In this document: in pieces, positions 22,357 through 31,969 of the stretch
Position numbering within the stretch: the stretch's first letter is position 1
How the letters are laid out: each line of letters opens with the position of its first letter
Source of the DNA: Thiorhodococcus minor
Lineage (GTDB): Bacteria > Pseudomonadota > Gammaproteobacteria > Chromatiales > Chromatiaceae
DNA length: 57,417 bases
Direction of reading: 5' to 3'
Assembly (NCBI RefSeq): GCF_010820565.1
Contig: NZ_JAAIJQ010000037.1
Coordinates: 1 to 57,417 of the forward strand
Notes under the pieces: model-generated
Database searches by the model: none
The model's input: only the letters and a program-made list of their open reading frames with translations
Told to the model about the DNA's origin: nothing
Position numbers and translations under genes: made by a program

Positions 22357-24203
22357 GCGGCTGCCTCCTCGGTCTCGGACACATGCATGGACTCATCATA
22401 GCGGCGGTGCTTGCGCCGTACCTTCCACTGAATCCAGAGCCCTGTCGATAGGACTGAGAGGATCGGGCCGATCGAGGCCATGGCGAGGATTCCGAAGCCC
22501 TCGATGGCCTGCATGGCGTCGCCGAAGCCCAGGCCCATGGCGAGCACCAGGGGAACCGTCACCGGCCCGGTCGTCACGCCGGCGCTGTCCCAAGCGATAT
22601 TGACGTACTCCTCGGTCGAAAAGATGGTGAGCAGGATCGCGAGCGCATAGCCGGGGATCAGCAGCCAGGCGAGCGAGAAGTCGAAGACGATCTTGGCGAC
22701 CCCCAGCGCGAGCCCGAAACCGACCCCGAGCGAGACTGCGTAGATGAGAACCTGCTTTGGGAAGGCGCCATTGGTGAGGTTCTCCACCGTCAGGCCGAGC
22801 GCATTGAGCGCCGGCTCCGCCAGCGTGGCGCCGAAGCCGAGGATCCAGGCGAAGCCGAGCGCGATGGCGAGCCCAAGTGCGAGCGAGAAGAGCGGATCGT
22901 TATCGACGGCCGCGATGTCCATGAAGGAGGCGGGCACCAGACTGCCCGATTGCGCGCCCAGCTTCGACAGTCCATAGGTCAGGCCGAGATTGAAGACGAT
23001 CATGCCCAGGACGGTCAGGGTGATGCCATAGGCGATGTTTCCCGGGTGCTTGAAGCGCTCCTTGAGCAGAACCCGCATCACCAGAAAGAGGAAAACCACC
23101 AGCGGCACGATGGCGCGGAGACCGGAGATGATCTCGACCCAGGGTGTTTGCTCATACCACGCCGGGACTGTGGCCAGTGCGGCGCTGTGCTCGGCACCCG
23201 CGATGATGGCCTCCGGAGTGGTTGCGAAGGAGACGTAGATCGCGAGCAGCTGGACACCGATGATCGGGAAGAGCGAGGCCAGGGTGACGATGCCGAAGCC
23301 CGACAGCGAGCTCTGGCCCTTGCCGGCCGCCGCGGCGATGCCGATGCCGAGCGAGAGGACCAGCGGCACCGTGACCGGGCCCGTGGTGACGGCGCCGCAG
23401 TCCCAGGCCAAGCCCAGCGTCTTGTGCAGCTCAGGATCGGTCGTGAGATAGAGGGTGAGTCCGAGCGTGGGCACCAAGGTTAGATAGATGAGCGGCTTGA
23501 GGCTCCAGCCGTAGAGGAATCTGAGGGTTCCAAGCACGGCGGCCACGCCGACGCCAAGGCCGACACCCAGCACCAGGACCTCTGACCAGTCGTTCAGCAG
23601 GGCGTAGAGATAGGGCGCCGACTCCACGCGCACGATCTGTCCCGCGGCCTTGAGCGCGCCGATCGCCGGCTCGGCGAAGGTCACGCCGATGCCCAGGATG
23701 AAGGCGATCAGGAGCACGACATTCAAATGGGCCTTGGCCGGCAGGATGGTGCCCAGCGTCTCGCCGAAGGGCATGAGTCCGACCTTGAGCCCTTCCATGA
23801 AGAGCATGAGGCCGATGATGACGGCGACCAGGCCGGCCGTGATGATCCCCGCGTCGAGGATCTCCTGCTGCAGGATGAGCCACTGGAAGAGCATCAGATA
23901 GACGGCCAGGGGCACGACCGCGCGGATCTGCTCCATGAAGCGGACGCTGACATAGGGCTTGATGAGCCGATAGGCGTCGATGGCGCGCAGCCGGATGCGC
24001 GGCGCCCGATAGGGGATCTCGGCTCCCTCGGCGTCGCGCCAGATCTTGGGGGTGATGTTGTTGTACGAGATGCGGTCCTGCTGGACCGTGATCTCTCGCA
24101 CGAAGGCTCCGAAACGGATCTCTGTCGGCATCTGTCGTCTTTGCTGCTCAACCGCGCTGGCCGTGACTGGATCGGACGTAACAGGGTCGGTCGTTGGGCT
24201 CAT
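22353..24203 (-). CDS. DUF1538 integral membrane protein with internal duplication
   Basis: A 616-residue polytopic inner membrane protein with about 12 hydrophobic helices. It is made of two homologous halves: FAEPAIGAL (177-185) is matched by LAEPALNAL (461-469), and TTGPVTVPLVL (273-283) by the same string at 544-554. Such inverted or direct repeats are typical of transporters; the substrate is not known to me. It heads an operon with two P-II-like genes, the arrangement expected of a transporter gated by nucleotide-binding regulators. ATG 24203 is the longest start; an ATG at about 24131 is also possible. Confidence 0.85.
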   Translation of the reverse strand: MSPTTDPVTSDPVTASAVEQQRRQMPTEIRFGAFVREITVQQDRISYNNITPKIWRDAEGAEIPYRAPRIRLRAIDAYRLIKPYVSVRFMEQIRAVVPLAVYLMLFQWLILQQEILDAGIITAGLVAVIIGLMLFMEGLKVGLMPFGETLGTILPAKAHLNVVLLIAFILGIGVTFAEPAIGALKAAGQIVRVESAPYLYALLNDWSEVLVLGVGLGVGVAAVLGTLRFLYGWSLKPLIYLTLVPTLGLTLYLTTDPELHKTLGLAWDCGAVTTGPVTVPLVLSLGIGIAAAAGKGQSSLSGFGIVTLASLFPIIGVQLLAIYVSFATTPEAIIAGAEHSAALATVPAWYEQTPWVEIISGLRAIVPLVVFLFLVMRVLLKERFKHPGNIAYGITLTVLGMIVFNLGLTYGLSKLGAQSGSLVPASFMDIAAVDNDPLFSLALGLAIALGFAWILGFGATLAEPALNALGLTVENLTNGAFPKQVLIYAVSLGVGFGLALGVAKIVFDFSLAWLLIPGYALAILLTIFSTEEYVNIAWDSAGVTTGPVTVPLVLAMGLGFGDAMQAIEGFGILAMASIGPILSVLSTGLWIQWKVRRKHRRYDESMHVSETEEAAA

Positions 24204-24496
24204 CGAAACAGAGCGCTGCTCGCCCAGGAATCTCCTAAGGCATGATACAGACTCCGCGCCCGCGATGCGTGCCGGGCGTGCGGAGCTGGCCTGTCAAGTC
24301 GTTTCTGCTGGCGGCGTCTAAGGCCCCTGTTGCGGTGCTTGGGAGCGGCTGCGGGCAGGTCAGCGGCATGCGGTCGCGCGGCTCGCGAAACGCGATTCTC
24401 AAGATCGAAAAAAAGACTTCATCTCCCTACCCAATTTCGGTTATACGGGCGCTTCCGTAACCATAGCGTTATCTTGCTTGATCCGAGGTAGAGGAG

Positions 24497-24712
24497 ATGC
24501 TGGATTCCGATATTAGCGACAGCGACGAAGGTGGTGAGCCCGTCCCGCCACCCATGTCCAAAGCCTTGTCTGAGCACAAAGCGTTTTTTGAGCACAAGGC
24601 GTCGCCTGAGCAGTTGGGTAGCTTCGATGTCCGCCGGCGCATCGAGCATATCCGAGAGCTGAGGCGGCTGCGCGAGCTGCTCGAGGATCCGTCCTTCGAC
24701 GAGCTGGGCTAG
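24497..24712 (+). CDS. Small acidic-basic protein, PA3496-like
   Basis: 71 residues. The N-terminal half is disordered, and the C-terminal helix reads RRRIEHIRELRRLRELLEDP. The arginine-rich helix followed by an acidic tail resembles small proteins named after PA3496; the function is not established. A good ribosome site (GGTAGAGGAG) precedes the ATG at 24497. It stands alone, divergent from the DUF1538 operon and convergent with mscK. Confidence 0.6.
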   Translation: MLDSDISDSDEGGEPVPPPMSKALSEHKAFFEHKASPEQLGSFDVRRRIEHIRELRRLRELLEDPSFDELG

Positions 24713-24732
24713 GCTGACCAGCGTTTTCGAGC

Positions 24733-24758
24733 CACGGCGGAGCCTCGCCTCCGCCGTG
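24733..24758. terminator. Hairpin between convergent genes
   Basis: CACGGCGGAG, six-base loop, CTCCGCCGTG: a perfect ten-base stem 20 bases after the small gene and 70 bases beyond the mscK stop. There is no T run, so it may act by pausing or with Rho. Confidence 0.5.
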
Positions 24759-24828
24759 CTGCCCCAGCACCCTTCCTACCCTTCGGGCTTCTCGCCTCTC
24801 GTCCCACCGCGACGAAGACAGCGGGCGT

Positions 24829-27800
24829 CTAGTCGGCGCCGCCGTCCTCGCCGATTCTTGGGCCGGCCAGACCTCGCTCGCCACGGCTGATCCTCAGATC
24901 CAGGGGCTTCTTGGTGAAGAGCCGCACATCGCGCTGCGGGAAGGCGATCTGGATGCCATGCGCGTTGAAGCTGTCGTAGATGGCCTGGTGCAGATCCGTG
25001 ATGACGCCGATGCGTCCATCCAGCGAGCTCAGGTAGCACCTCAAGATCACCGTCAGCGCGTTGTCGCCGAAGGCCTCGAAGCTGATCAGGGGCGCGGGGT
25101 CCTTGAGAACGCTCTCGTGCTGCTCGGCGACCTGAGCGAGGAGTGCGAGCGCCTTCTTGGTGTCGCTGCCGTACTCGATGCCGACCGGGATGGTGATGCG
25201 ATTCTGCTGATCGGTCAGGGTCCAGTTGAGCAGCCGCCCGGTGATGAACTCCTTGTTCGGCACCAGCAGCTCTTGCTTGTCCCAGTTGCGGATGGTCGTG
25301 GCGCGGATGCTGATATTGCTCACCACGCCCGTGGTGTCCCCGATGGTGACGATGTCACCGACGCGCACAGGGCGCTCGAACAGGATGATGATGCCGCTGA
25401 TGAAGTTGGCGACGATCTCCTGCAGGCCGAAGCCGATGCCGACGCCCAATGCGGCCACCAGCCACTGCACCTGTCCCCAGCTCAGCCCGAGTGTGCTGAA
25501 GGTGAGCAGTGCCGCGACCGCCGTGATCAGATAGCTGGCCAGCGTCTTGGCGGCATAGCGTGCCCCCGCCGACACGGAAGCGCTTTGGAGCAGCACGATC
25601 TCGAGCAGCGCGGGGAGATTCTTCGCCGCGATGGTCCCCACGAAGATGATGACCAGCACCAGGCCGACGTCTGCCGCGGTCATTGGGACCATTTGCTCCG
25701 TCCCATCGACGACGCCGCTGTAATGCCAGAGCGCGACATGCTCGAAGAAGGTGAAGGCCGGCAAGACGTCCGACCAGGTCAGCCAGAGGCCGACGATGCC
25801 GCCGATGAAGACGGAGGCGTTGATCAGCCGCCGCGTCTGCTCGTCCAGGGTGGCGAGATCGGGCTCGGGCTCCTCGATCGTGACCACTTCGGAGGTGGTT
25901 GCCGCGTCGCGCTTTTCGCCCTCGCTCTGAGCGCGCCGCGCGGCCTGACGGTCCAGCGCGGCCTGCAGCGCCAGGCGTCTGCGCGTCACGATCAGCCAGC
26001 GGACGATGGTTTGATGCAGGACGATGAGGCCGAGCACCAGCCACATCTGATACACGAGCGACTGGAAGAGGGTTCCAGCGGTGTAGACGTATCCGAGGAC
26101 GGCGAGGACGGCGAGCGACAGTGGGGCGCCGACGATGATCGGAAACCAGAGCCGGCGCAGGCGACTGAGCCAGCTGCTCGGGTGATCCGCCTGAAACTCG
26201 GTGAGGACGCCCTTGCTCGATCTGAGCAGCAGATAGAAGAGGGTCGCGAAGCCGAGCAAGTTGGCGATGAGCGCCAGTCTGGCGAGACTCGCGACATGGG
26301 CCGGGTCCGTGCTCTGGTAAAGGGTGATGGTGAGGAGCGAGGTCGGCACGGCGTAGATCGCGAACCAGTCGAAGCCCTTCCTGAGTCGTTTGAGCACCTC
26401 AGTGCTCCAGCGGAAGTGGCGGTCCGCGACGCCTCCGGTGATGCAGATCATGCGAAACGAAAGCAGGTAGTAGAGACCGAGCGCCACCTTCGAAAAGGCC
26501 CCGCCCAATGCAAGTGAGAAGGCGTTCGCGGTGGACGAGGCCTGGATCTGCCAGCCAAGGAGCCATAGCAGCAGCGGCAGCGGCAGCGCTGCCACCAGCG
26601 TGAGGCCGATGGCTTGGAGGGTGAAGCGAATACGGTCGGTCCGCACCCGTCGCAACGGCTCGGCATTGGCGCGAATGGCGCGGCGTAGCGCGGAGAGCTT
26701 CCAAACCAGAACGCCGGAGACCAAGAGCCCGAGCCAGAAGCCGGGGGAGCTTCGAATGCGCTCGCTCAGCGTGGCCGCAAGGTTGATCCAGCCCTCCGGC
26801 GAGATGAGCCACCCGACGGCATTGGGCAGCGCCTTGAGGGTCTCGAGATTGACTTGGGGGGCGCTGCGAACCCACAGGAGCCGCTCGGCGAGGAAGGTGT
26901 CATAGCTCTCGGCGACCTGGATGACGCGCTCGGAGGCGTAGTTCAGCTCGCCGAGCTGGCGGATGTAGTCATCGTCGATGCGCATCGCCTGGGTGATCAG
27001 CGCCTTGCGCTGCTTGAGCGCGTCGATGACCTCGGCGCGCAGTCCCGGCTCAGGGGCGGGCTCCTGCGCCGCGGCGATCCGCTCATCGGCATCGCGCTGG
27101 AGATCGCGCAGGTCGAGCTCTTCTTCGCGATAGCGGATCTGCCGCAGCGTCGCGTCGGCAATGGCGTCCTCGCGCTCGGCGATCTGGCTGCGATAGCGCT
27201 CGAGGTCCGGGAGCTGGCTGCGTCGATCGAGCAGAACCTGGCCGAGCGCCTTGCTGAGTCCGACGGCCTCGATGCGCTGCTTCGCACCCCTGAAGTCGTC
27301 CTCGACGCGCTCGCGCTCGGCATCGATTGCCGCCAGCTCGGCGCTGAAGCCTTGGAGCTGATCGGCGGTCTTCGCCAAGGTGTCGGTGATCTCGGCGTTC
27401 TCCCGAATGAGTGCGCGCACCAGCTCTGGCTTGCTCTCCGCGTCCCGCGTGGCCTGCTCCGAGGCCTGTTGGGCGTCGGAGGCCTGCCGCTCGCGCAGCG
27501 TGCCGAGCCGCTTCTCCAGGGCGTGCTGCTCCGCCTTGAGCCGGTCGACCTGGAGCGCCGCCTCGTCACGCTTTGCCTTGTAGTAGGACTCGCGCAAGGA
27601 TTGGCTGCGCAGGTCCTGCTCGAGCATCCCCGACTCGGCCCAGCGTGCTTGTCGCTGGGCCTCGAGCTCCCAGCGCTTGGCCTCGATCACCTCCGGCGCC
27701 TCGCCAGGTGCCGGTGGCTTGTTCAGGCTATCGCCGATCTCGTCGAGCGCTTGCTTGACCGCGATGAGCCGGTTGCGGCTGCTCGCCGGACGGTCGGGGC

Positions 27801-28428
27801 TTTCGTCGAGGAGCTTCTCCAATTCGCTGACGCGCGTTTCCTGGGCCGCGACGTCGGCCATGATCTGGCTCAGCCGTTGGCTGACCGTCTCCGCGGTGAG
27901 ATGGTCTGGCACCTGTACGGGGTCTTCTTGCTTGCCGCTGGCTTGGCCGGCATCGAGCTCGCGCTGAATCGCCGCGATCTCCGTGGGGGCGCTTTCGATG
28001 AACTTGCCGAGCTCTTGCGTTTGGGTGCGAAAGTTGGCGGCTTCTTGCAGGCTGGATTGGGCGCGTCTGTAGAGCTCGCTCAGCGATAGCTTGAGCGACT
28101 CGTCCATGCCACCCGCGGATTCCAGGTCCGTCAGCTTGCCTTCGAGCTGCTCTGCGGTCGGCAGGGGCATGGTGGTCGCCGTGCTCGCGGCCGGATTCGG
28201 CGGCGGGGCCGTCTCCGGGGTCTGGCTCATGCCGAGCGTCGTGGTGAGCATGAGTGCGATGCCGAGCGCGGACGCGAGCCAGGGGGAGGGGCTGGCTCGG
28301 CACGCGGACACGCGGCCAGGCGATGTCGCTTGCTTGCGGCGCGGCGAGGCAGGCACCTGTCTCGGCAGGGCGATGGGCGCTGCAAAGGCGACAAGGATGC
28401 GCGTGGCGGGGGCTTGTTCTTGCTTCAT
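24829..28428 (-). CDS. mscK: Large mechanosensitive channel, MscK/KefA type
   Basis: About 1,199 residues. An N-terminal membrane anchor leads to a long periplasmic coiled-coil region (roughly 80-540) and a set of helices. The C-terminal MscS core carries GVGIGFGLQEIVANFISG (pore-lining helix end) and RVGDIVTIGDTTGVVSNI, then ELLVPNKEFITGRLLNWTL. Such channels release solutes on hypo-osmotic shock. ATG 28426-28428 is preferred; the open frame upstream overlaps argA without homology. The gene starts 29 bases after argA on the same strand, so the two are probably cotranscribed. Confidence 0.9.
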   Translation of the reverse strand: MKQEQAPATRILVAFAAPIALPRQVPASPRRKQATSPGRVSACRASPSPWLASALGIALMLTTTLGMSQTPETAPPPNPAASTATTMPLPTAEQLEGKLTDLESAGGMDESLKLSLSELYRRAQSSLQEAANFRTQTQELGKFIESAPTEIAAIQRELDAGQASGKQEDPVQVPDHLTAETVSQRLSQIMADVAAQETRVSELEKLLDESPDRPASSRNRLIAVKQALDEIGDSLNKPPAPGEAPEVIEAKRWELEAQRQARWAESGMLEQDLRSQSLRESYYKAKRDEAALQVDRLKAEQHALEKRLGTLRERQASDAQQASEQATRDAESKPELVRALIRENAEITDTLAKTADQLQGFSAELAAIDAERERVEDDFRGAKQRIEAVGLSKALGQVLLDRRSQLPDLERYRSQIAEREDAIADATLRQIRYREEELDLRDLQRDADERIAAAQEPAPEPGLRAEVIDALKQRKALITQAMRIDDDYIRQLGELNYASERVIQVAESYDTFLAERLLWVRSAPQVNLETLKALPNAVGWLISPEGWINLAATLSERIRSSPGFWLGLLVSGVLVWKLSALRRAIRANAEPLRRVRTDRIRFTLQAIGLTLVAALPLPLLLWLLGWQIQASSTANAFSLALGGAFSKVALGLYYLLSFRMICITGGVADRHFRWSTEVLKRLRKGFDWFAIYAVPTSLLTITLYQSTDPAHVASLARLALIANLLGFATLFYLLLRSSKGVLTEFQADHPSSWLSRLRRLWFPIIVGAPLSLAVLAVLGYVYTAGTLFQSLVYQMWLVLGLIVLHQTIVRWLIVTRRRLALQAALDRQAARRAQSEGEKRDAATTSEVVTIEEPEPDLATLDEQTRRLINASVFIGGIVGLWLTWSDVLPAFTFFEHVALWHYSGVVDGTEQMVPMTAADVGLVLVIIFVGTIAAKNLPALLEIVLLQSASVSAGARYAAKTLASYLITAVAALLTFSTLGLSWGQVQWLVAALGVGIGFGLQEIVANFISGIIILFERPVRVGDIVTIGDTTGVVSNISIRATTIRNWDKQELLVPNKEFITGRLLNWTLTDQQNRITIPVGIEYGSDTKKALALLAQVAEQHESVLKDPAPLISFEAFGDNALTVILRCYLSSLDGRIGVITDLHQAIYDSFNAHGIQIAFPQRDVRLFTKKPLDLRISRGERGLAGPRIGEDGGAD

Positions 28429-28457
28429 GAGTGGGGTCGAGGCGATCGCGCGGGCTT

Positions 28458-29801
28458 TCAAAGGGACTTGACGAACACCTTGGAGCCGCGGCGGAAGTTG
28501 TAGAGCGCTTGTTTTTCCATGGGCAGGATCTCCAGGCCGGAGGGCTGGAAGCCGCGCTCCTGGAACCAATGAGCGGTCTGCGTGGTGAGTACGAAGAGCT
28601 GCTGGATCTGCTGGGATCTGGCGAGTCCCTCGAGATGCTCGAGCAGGCGGTCGCCGCGCCGATCGCCCCGGTAGTCCGGGTGCACGGCGAGGCAGGCCAG
28701 CTCTGCCATGCCGTCTTCGGCGTAAGGGTAGAGTGCCGCGCAGGCAGTCACCATCCCGTCGCGCTCGACGATGAAGAAGCGCTCGATCTCTGTCTCCAGC
28801 CGTTCGCGCGAGCGGCGCACCAGCACGCCGCCCTGCTCGAGGGGTCTCAGCAGCTCGAGGATGCCGGTGACGTCGTCGATGCGCGCCGGGCGCAGATCTT
28901 CGTAGGGCTCCGCCGAGATGAGGGTGCCGCTGCCGTCGCGGGTGAAGAGCTCGCGCAGCAGGGCGCCGTCGCGGTCGCGGCCGACGAGATGGACGCGCGG
29001 GATGCCGTTGCGGCAGGCCGATGCCCCGGCGCGCAGGCAGCTCGCGATCTCGTCGGACAGCTCTGGCTGGGCTGCAAGCAGCCTGTCCACCTCGGGCGCC
29101 AGCAGATTGGGCGGGACCAAGCCCGGCTCGGTCAGGCGCGGGTCTTCGAGCAGAAAGACGAGCTTGTCCGCGCCGAGCGCGATCGCGGCGCTGCGGGCGA
29201 CGTCCGCGGCGCTGAGGTTGAAGACCTCCCCGGTCGGCGAGTAGCCGAGCGGCGGCATGAGGGCGACGGCGCCTTGATCCAGCAGGCGCCGGAGCGTGCG
29301 GTGCTCGACGCGCCGCACGGACCCGGTGTGGAGGTAGTCGACGCCGTCGATGACGCCGAGCGGACGCGCCGTTACGAAGTTGCCCGACACCACGGGTATG
29401 CGCACCCCGGCCATGGGCGAGTTGGCCAAGCCGAGCGAGAGCAGTGCCTCGATCTCGACGCGCACCATGCCGGCGGCCTCCTTGACGCAGGCGAGTGCCT
29501 TGTCGTCCGTTACCCTGAGGCCGTTCACATAGCGCAGCTCCGCCCCTTGGTCCTGCAGCCGGTTCTCGATCTGCGGCCGGGCGCCATGCACCAGGACCAG
29601 TCGGATCCCGAGTCCGTGCAGCAGGGCGATGTCATGCACCAGGTCGGGGAAGCGCGGATCGGCCACGGCCTCGCCGCCGAACGCGATGACGAAGGTGCGT
29701 CCACGGTGCGCGTGGATATAGGGCGTCGCTTGTCGCACCCAGTCGACGAAGGGGTCCTGGCCCTGAGCCTGGGGGCTGGGGCGCGGGTCGGAATCCGACA
29801 A
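28458..29801 (-). CDS. argA: Amino-acid N-acetyltransferase (N-acetylglutamate synthase)
   Basis: A 447-residue two-domain enzyme that makes N-acetylglutamate, the first step of arginine synthesis. An amino-acid-kinase-like domain (about 25-290: VIAFGGEAV, LVLVHGARPQIE) binds arginine for feedback control. A C-terminal GNAT domain (about 295-447) shows LACLAVHPDYRGDRRGDRLLEHL for acetyl-CoA. This is the bacterial ArgA arrangement and length. Confidence 0.95.
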   Translation of the reverse strand: MSDSDPRPSPQAQGQDPFVDWVRQATPYIHAHRGRTFVIAFGGEAVADPRFPDLVHDIALLHGLGIRLVLVHGARPQIENRLQDQGAELRYVNGLRVTDDKALACVKEAAGMVRVEIEALLSLGLANSPMAGVRIPVVSGNFVTARPLGVIDGVDYLHTGSVRRVEHRTLRRLLDQGAVALMPPLGYSPTGEVFNLSAADVARSAAIALGADKLVFLLEDPRLTEPGLVPPNLLAPEVDRLLAAQPELSDEIASCLRAGASACRNGIPRVHLVGRDRDGALLRELFTRDGSGTLISAEPYEDLRPARIDDVTGILELLRPLEQGGVLVRRSRERLETEIERFFIVERDGMVTACAALYPYAEDGMAELACLAVHPDYRGDRRGDRLLEHLEGLARSQQIQQLFVLTTQTAHWFQERGFQPSGLEILPMEKQALYNFRRGSKVFVKSL

Positions 29802-30071
29802 TCTTGGCTACCTCATGGTTTGTGGCTCGGCCCCGGCGGCTTCGGCCTGCGCGCGCCTTGCGCCCGAGTCTCCTCGGCGCCCGACGAGCAGCGCGCGATG
29901 CTGGAGAGCGCTAAGGCCTCCGGTCGAGCTCGGCGTCTCCTGACGGAAGCCGGACGTCATTTGCTCGAAGAGCGGGATTCTGCAGGAAGTCTCGGGAGAC
30001 TCGCTAGGGTGGTCGCTGTGAAGAATGGTGCAAGATGCGCGCGCCGCTCGGCCTCGGTGGCTGTGGGGACC

Positions 30072-31439
30072 CTATTCGATGCCGAGCTTGGCGAGTCGAT
30101 AGCGCAAAGAGCGGAGCGTCATGCCGAGCTTCCTGGCGGCCGCCGTCCGGTTCCAGTGCGTCTCGTCGAGCGCGCTCAAAATGGCCTGCTTTTCGACCTC
30201 GCTCAGATAGTCTTCCAGGGGCTGGCTGTCGTCGAGTCCGGGACTGGCGGATGGCGCGCGCGCTTGCTTGGATTCGCATTTGGCGAGGTAGAGATCCTCG
30301 ACCTCGATCACATCGCCGTCGGCGAGGGCGGTTGCGCGCTCGAGCGCGTTCTCGAGCTCGCGGACGTTGCCGGGGAAGGGGTGTCGCTTGAGTGCCTCGA
30401 TGGCCTTGGCGGTCAATCGCCAGGGCGAGGCGTTCGTCCCGCTCCCCTGGGCTTGGGAGAGCCGGCTCAGGATCTGCTCGGCAAGCAGGGCGATGTCCTC
30501 GGGGCGCTCGCGCAGCGCGGGCATGCGTAGCTCGATGACGTTGATGCGGTAGAAGAGGTCTTGGCGAAAGTTGCCCTGCTCCACCTCGGCGTTGAGGTCG
30601 CGATGGCTGGCGCTGATGATGCGGACATTGACCGGGACCTCCTGCTGCGCCCCGACCGGCCGCACGGATTTCTCCTGGATGGCGCGGAGCAGCTTGACCT
30701 GGGCCAGCAGCGGCAGGTCCGCGACCTCGTCGAGGAAGAGGGTGCCGCCCTCCGCGGCCTGGAACAGCCCCTCCTTGTCGCCGACGGCACCGGTGAAGCT
30801 GCCCTTCCTGTGGCCGAAGAGCTCGCTCTCGACCAGCTCTTGCGGGATGGCGCCGCAGTTGACCGCCACGAAGGGCCCCTCGTGCCGCGGGCCTTGGGCG
30901 TGGATGAGCCGTGCGGCGAGCTCCTTGCCCGTGCCGCTCTCGCCGGTGACGAACACGGGCGCCTGGTTGCGTGCCAGCTTGGCGATGAGGTGACGGATCT
31001 GCTCCATGGCCGGGGAATCGCCGAGCAGGCGCACGCCAGATCCGCCCGCCTCGTCGCTCGGCGCGGCGGCGCCGCGCAGCTTGAGTGCGGATTCCACGAG
31101 ATTGCGCAGCAGCTTGAGATCGACCGGCTTGGCGACGAAGTCGAAGGCACCGGCCTTCATGGCGGCGACCGCGGACTCGGTACTGCCGTGGGCCGTGATC
31201 ATGGCGACCGGGATGCTTGGATAACGCTCGCTGAGGTGCTGCAGAAAATCGATCCCTGAGCCGTCCGGGAGGTTCATGTCGGTGAGGCAGAGGTCGAACC
31301 GGCCGCGCTGGAGCTGGCGTTTGGCATCGGCGACGGTCAGGGCCGTGGATGCCTGGACGTCCATCCGCCCCAGTGTGATCTTGATCAGATCCAGGATGTC
31401 GGTCTCGTCATCGACGACCAGTGCTTGGGCCTTGCTCAT
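30072..31439 (-). CDS. pilR: Sigma-54-dependent response regulator PilR
   Basis: A 455-residue NtrC-type regulator. The receiver domain has the phosphoacceptor Asp54 (CLTDMNLPDGSG). The central AAA+ domain carries Walker A GESGTGKE, the sigma-54 contact loop GSFTGA, and Walker B FLDEVADLP. The C-terminal Fis-type helix-turn-helix reads NRTAAARKLGMTLRSLRYRL. PilR activates pilin transcription with sigma-54. Its kinase gene pilS lies upstream, separated by about 530 bases of repeats. Confidence 0.92.
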   Translation of the reverse strand: MSKAQALVVDDETDILDLIKITLGRMDVQASTALTVADAKRQLQRGRFDLCLTDMNLPDGSGIDFLQHLSERYPSIPVAMITAHGSTESAVAAMKAGAFDFVAKPVDLKLLRNLVESALKLRGAAAPSDEAGGSGVRLLGDSPAMEQIRHLIAKLARNQAPVFVTGESGTGKELAARLIHAQGPRHEGPFVAVNCGAIPQELVESELFGHRKGSFTGAVGDKEGLFQAAEGGTLFLDEVADLPLLAQVKLLRAIQEKSVRPVGAQQEVPVNVRIISASHRDLNAEVEQGNFRQDLFYRINVIELRMPALRERPEDIALLAEQILSRLSQAQGSGTNASPWRLTAKAIEALKRHPFPGNVRELENALERATALADGDVIEVEDLYLAKCESKQARAPSASPGLDDSQPLEDYLSEVEKQAILSALDETHWNRTAAARKLGMTLRSLRYRLAKLGIE

Positions 31440-31537
31440 GGGTGCTTGCTCGAACTCTGCGTGTTTCGGCTTGATCGCGGCGCGCGGGCGTGGATCATCG
31501 TTTCGGCCAGTCGTCTCCTGTCAGTCGTCTCCTCTAG

Positions 31538-31767
31538 TTGGTGGACAAGCGCAGAGACTGTGAGAGTAATCCAAGCGCACCGCGAAGATCGCAGATTGGT
31601 GTAGGTTGGGCCGACGCAGGAGGCCCAACAATCGAAGCGTTAGGCTAGCCGCCATGTTGGGCTTCGTACCTCAGCCCAACCTACGCAGAATTTCTTCACA
31701 GTCTCGCAGCTCAGTCCACCAACGCCGGCGCGGAATTCGGTGGACTTCGCTCGCGCTCGTCCAACCT
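31538..31767. repeat. Nested repeat cluster between pilS and pilR (includes copy 3, inverted)
   Basis: Three pieces are seen. A partial copy of the GTGGAC unit lies at 31538-31554. An inverted repeat with arms GTAGGTTGGGC at 31601-31611 and GCCCAACCTAC at 31674-31684 holds inner arms GGCCCAACA and TGTTGGGC. A near-complete reverse copy of the 70-base unit lies at 31702-31767. The gap 31440-31969 holds no gene. The TAGGTTGGGC type is a common dispersed intergenic repeat, from memory. Confidence 0.75.
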
Positions 31768-31969
31768 AGCGGCCCAACGGATGACCAAGGCCAGGCGCGA
31801 GCGAAGGCCGCTTCGCTGGCTCTCCATCGGGCTTCCGTCATCCTAACGCGATCGGCAAAGCATAGCGCGCCCCGCCTAAAGGCGGAAAGCGATCCGGGCA
31901 ACACTCACCGCTTTGCGCTGCCGGAGAGATGGGGGGATCCCTGGCGCTCCAGTTCCTGCCGCGCCGAGG

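Noticed and set aside
24958-26517. 519-codon plus-strand frame opposite mscK
   Set aside because: The mechanosensitive channel core is clear on the minus strand. The opposite frame is rich in Asp, Gln and Arg with no fold pattern.
28431-30530. 699-codon plus-strand frame opposite argA
   Set aside because: argA on the other strand has complete family motifs; this frame shows none.
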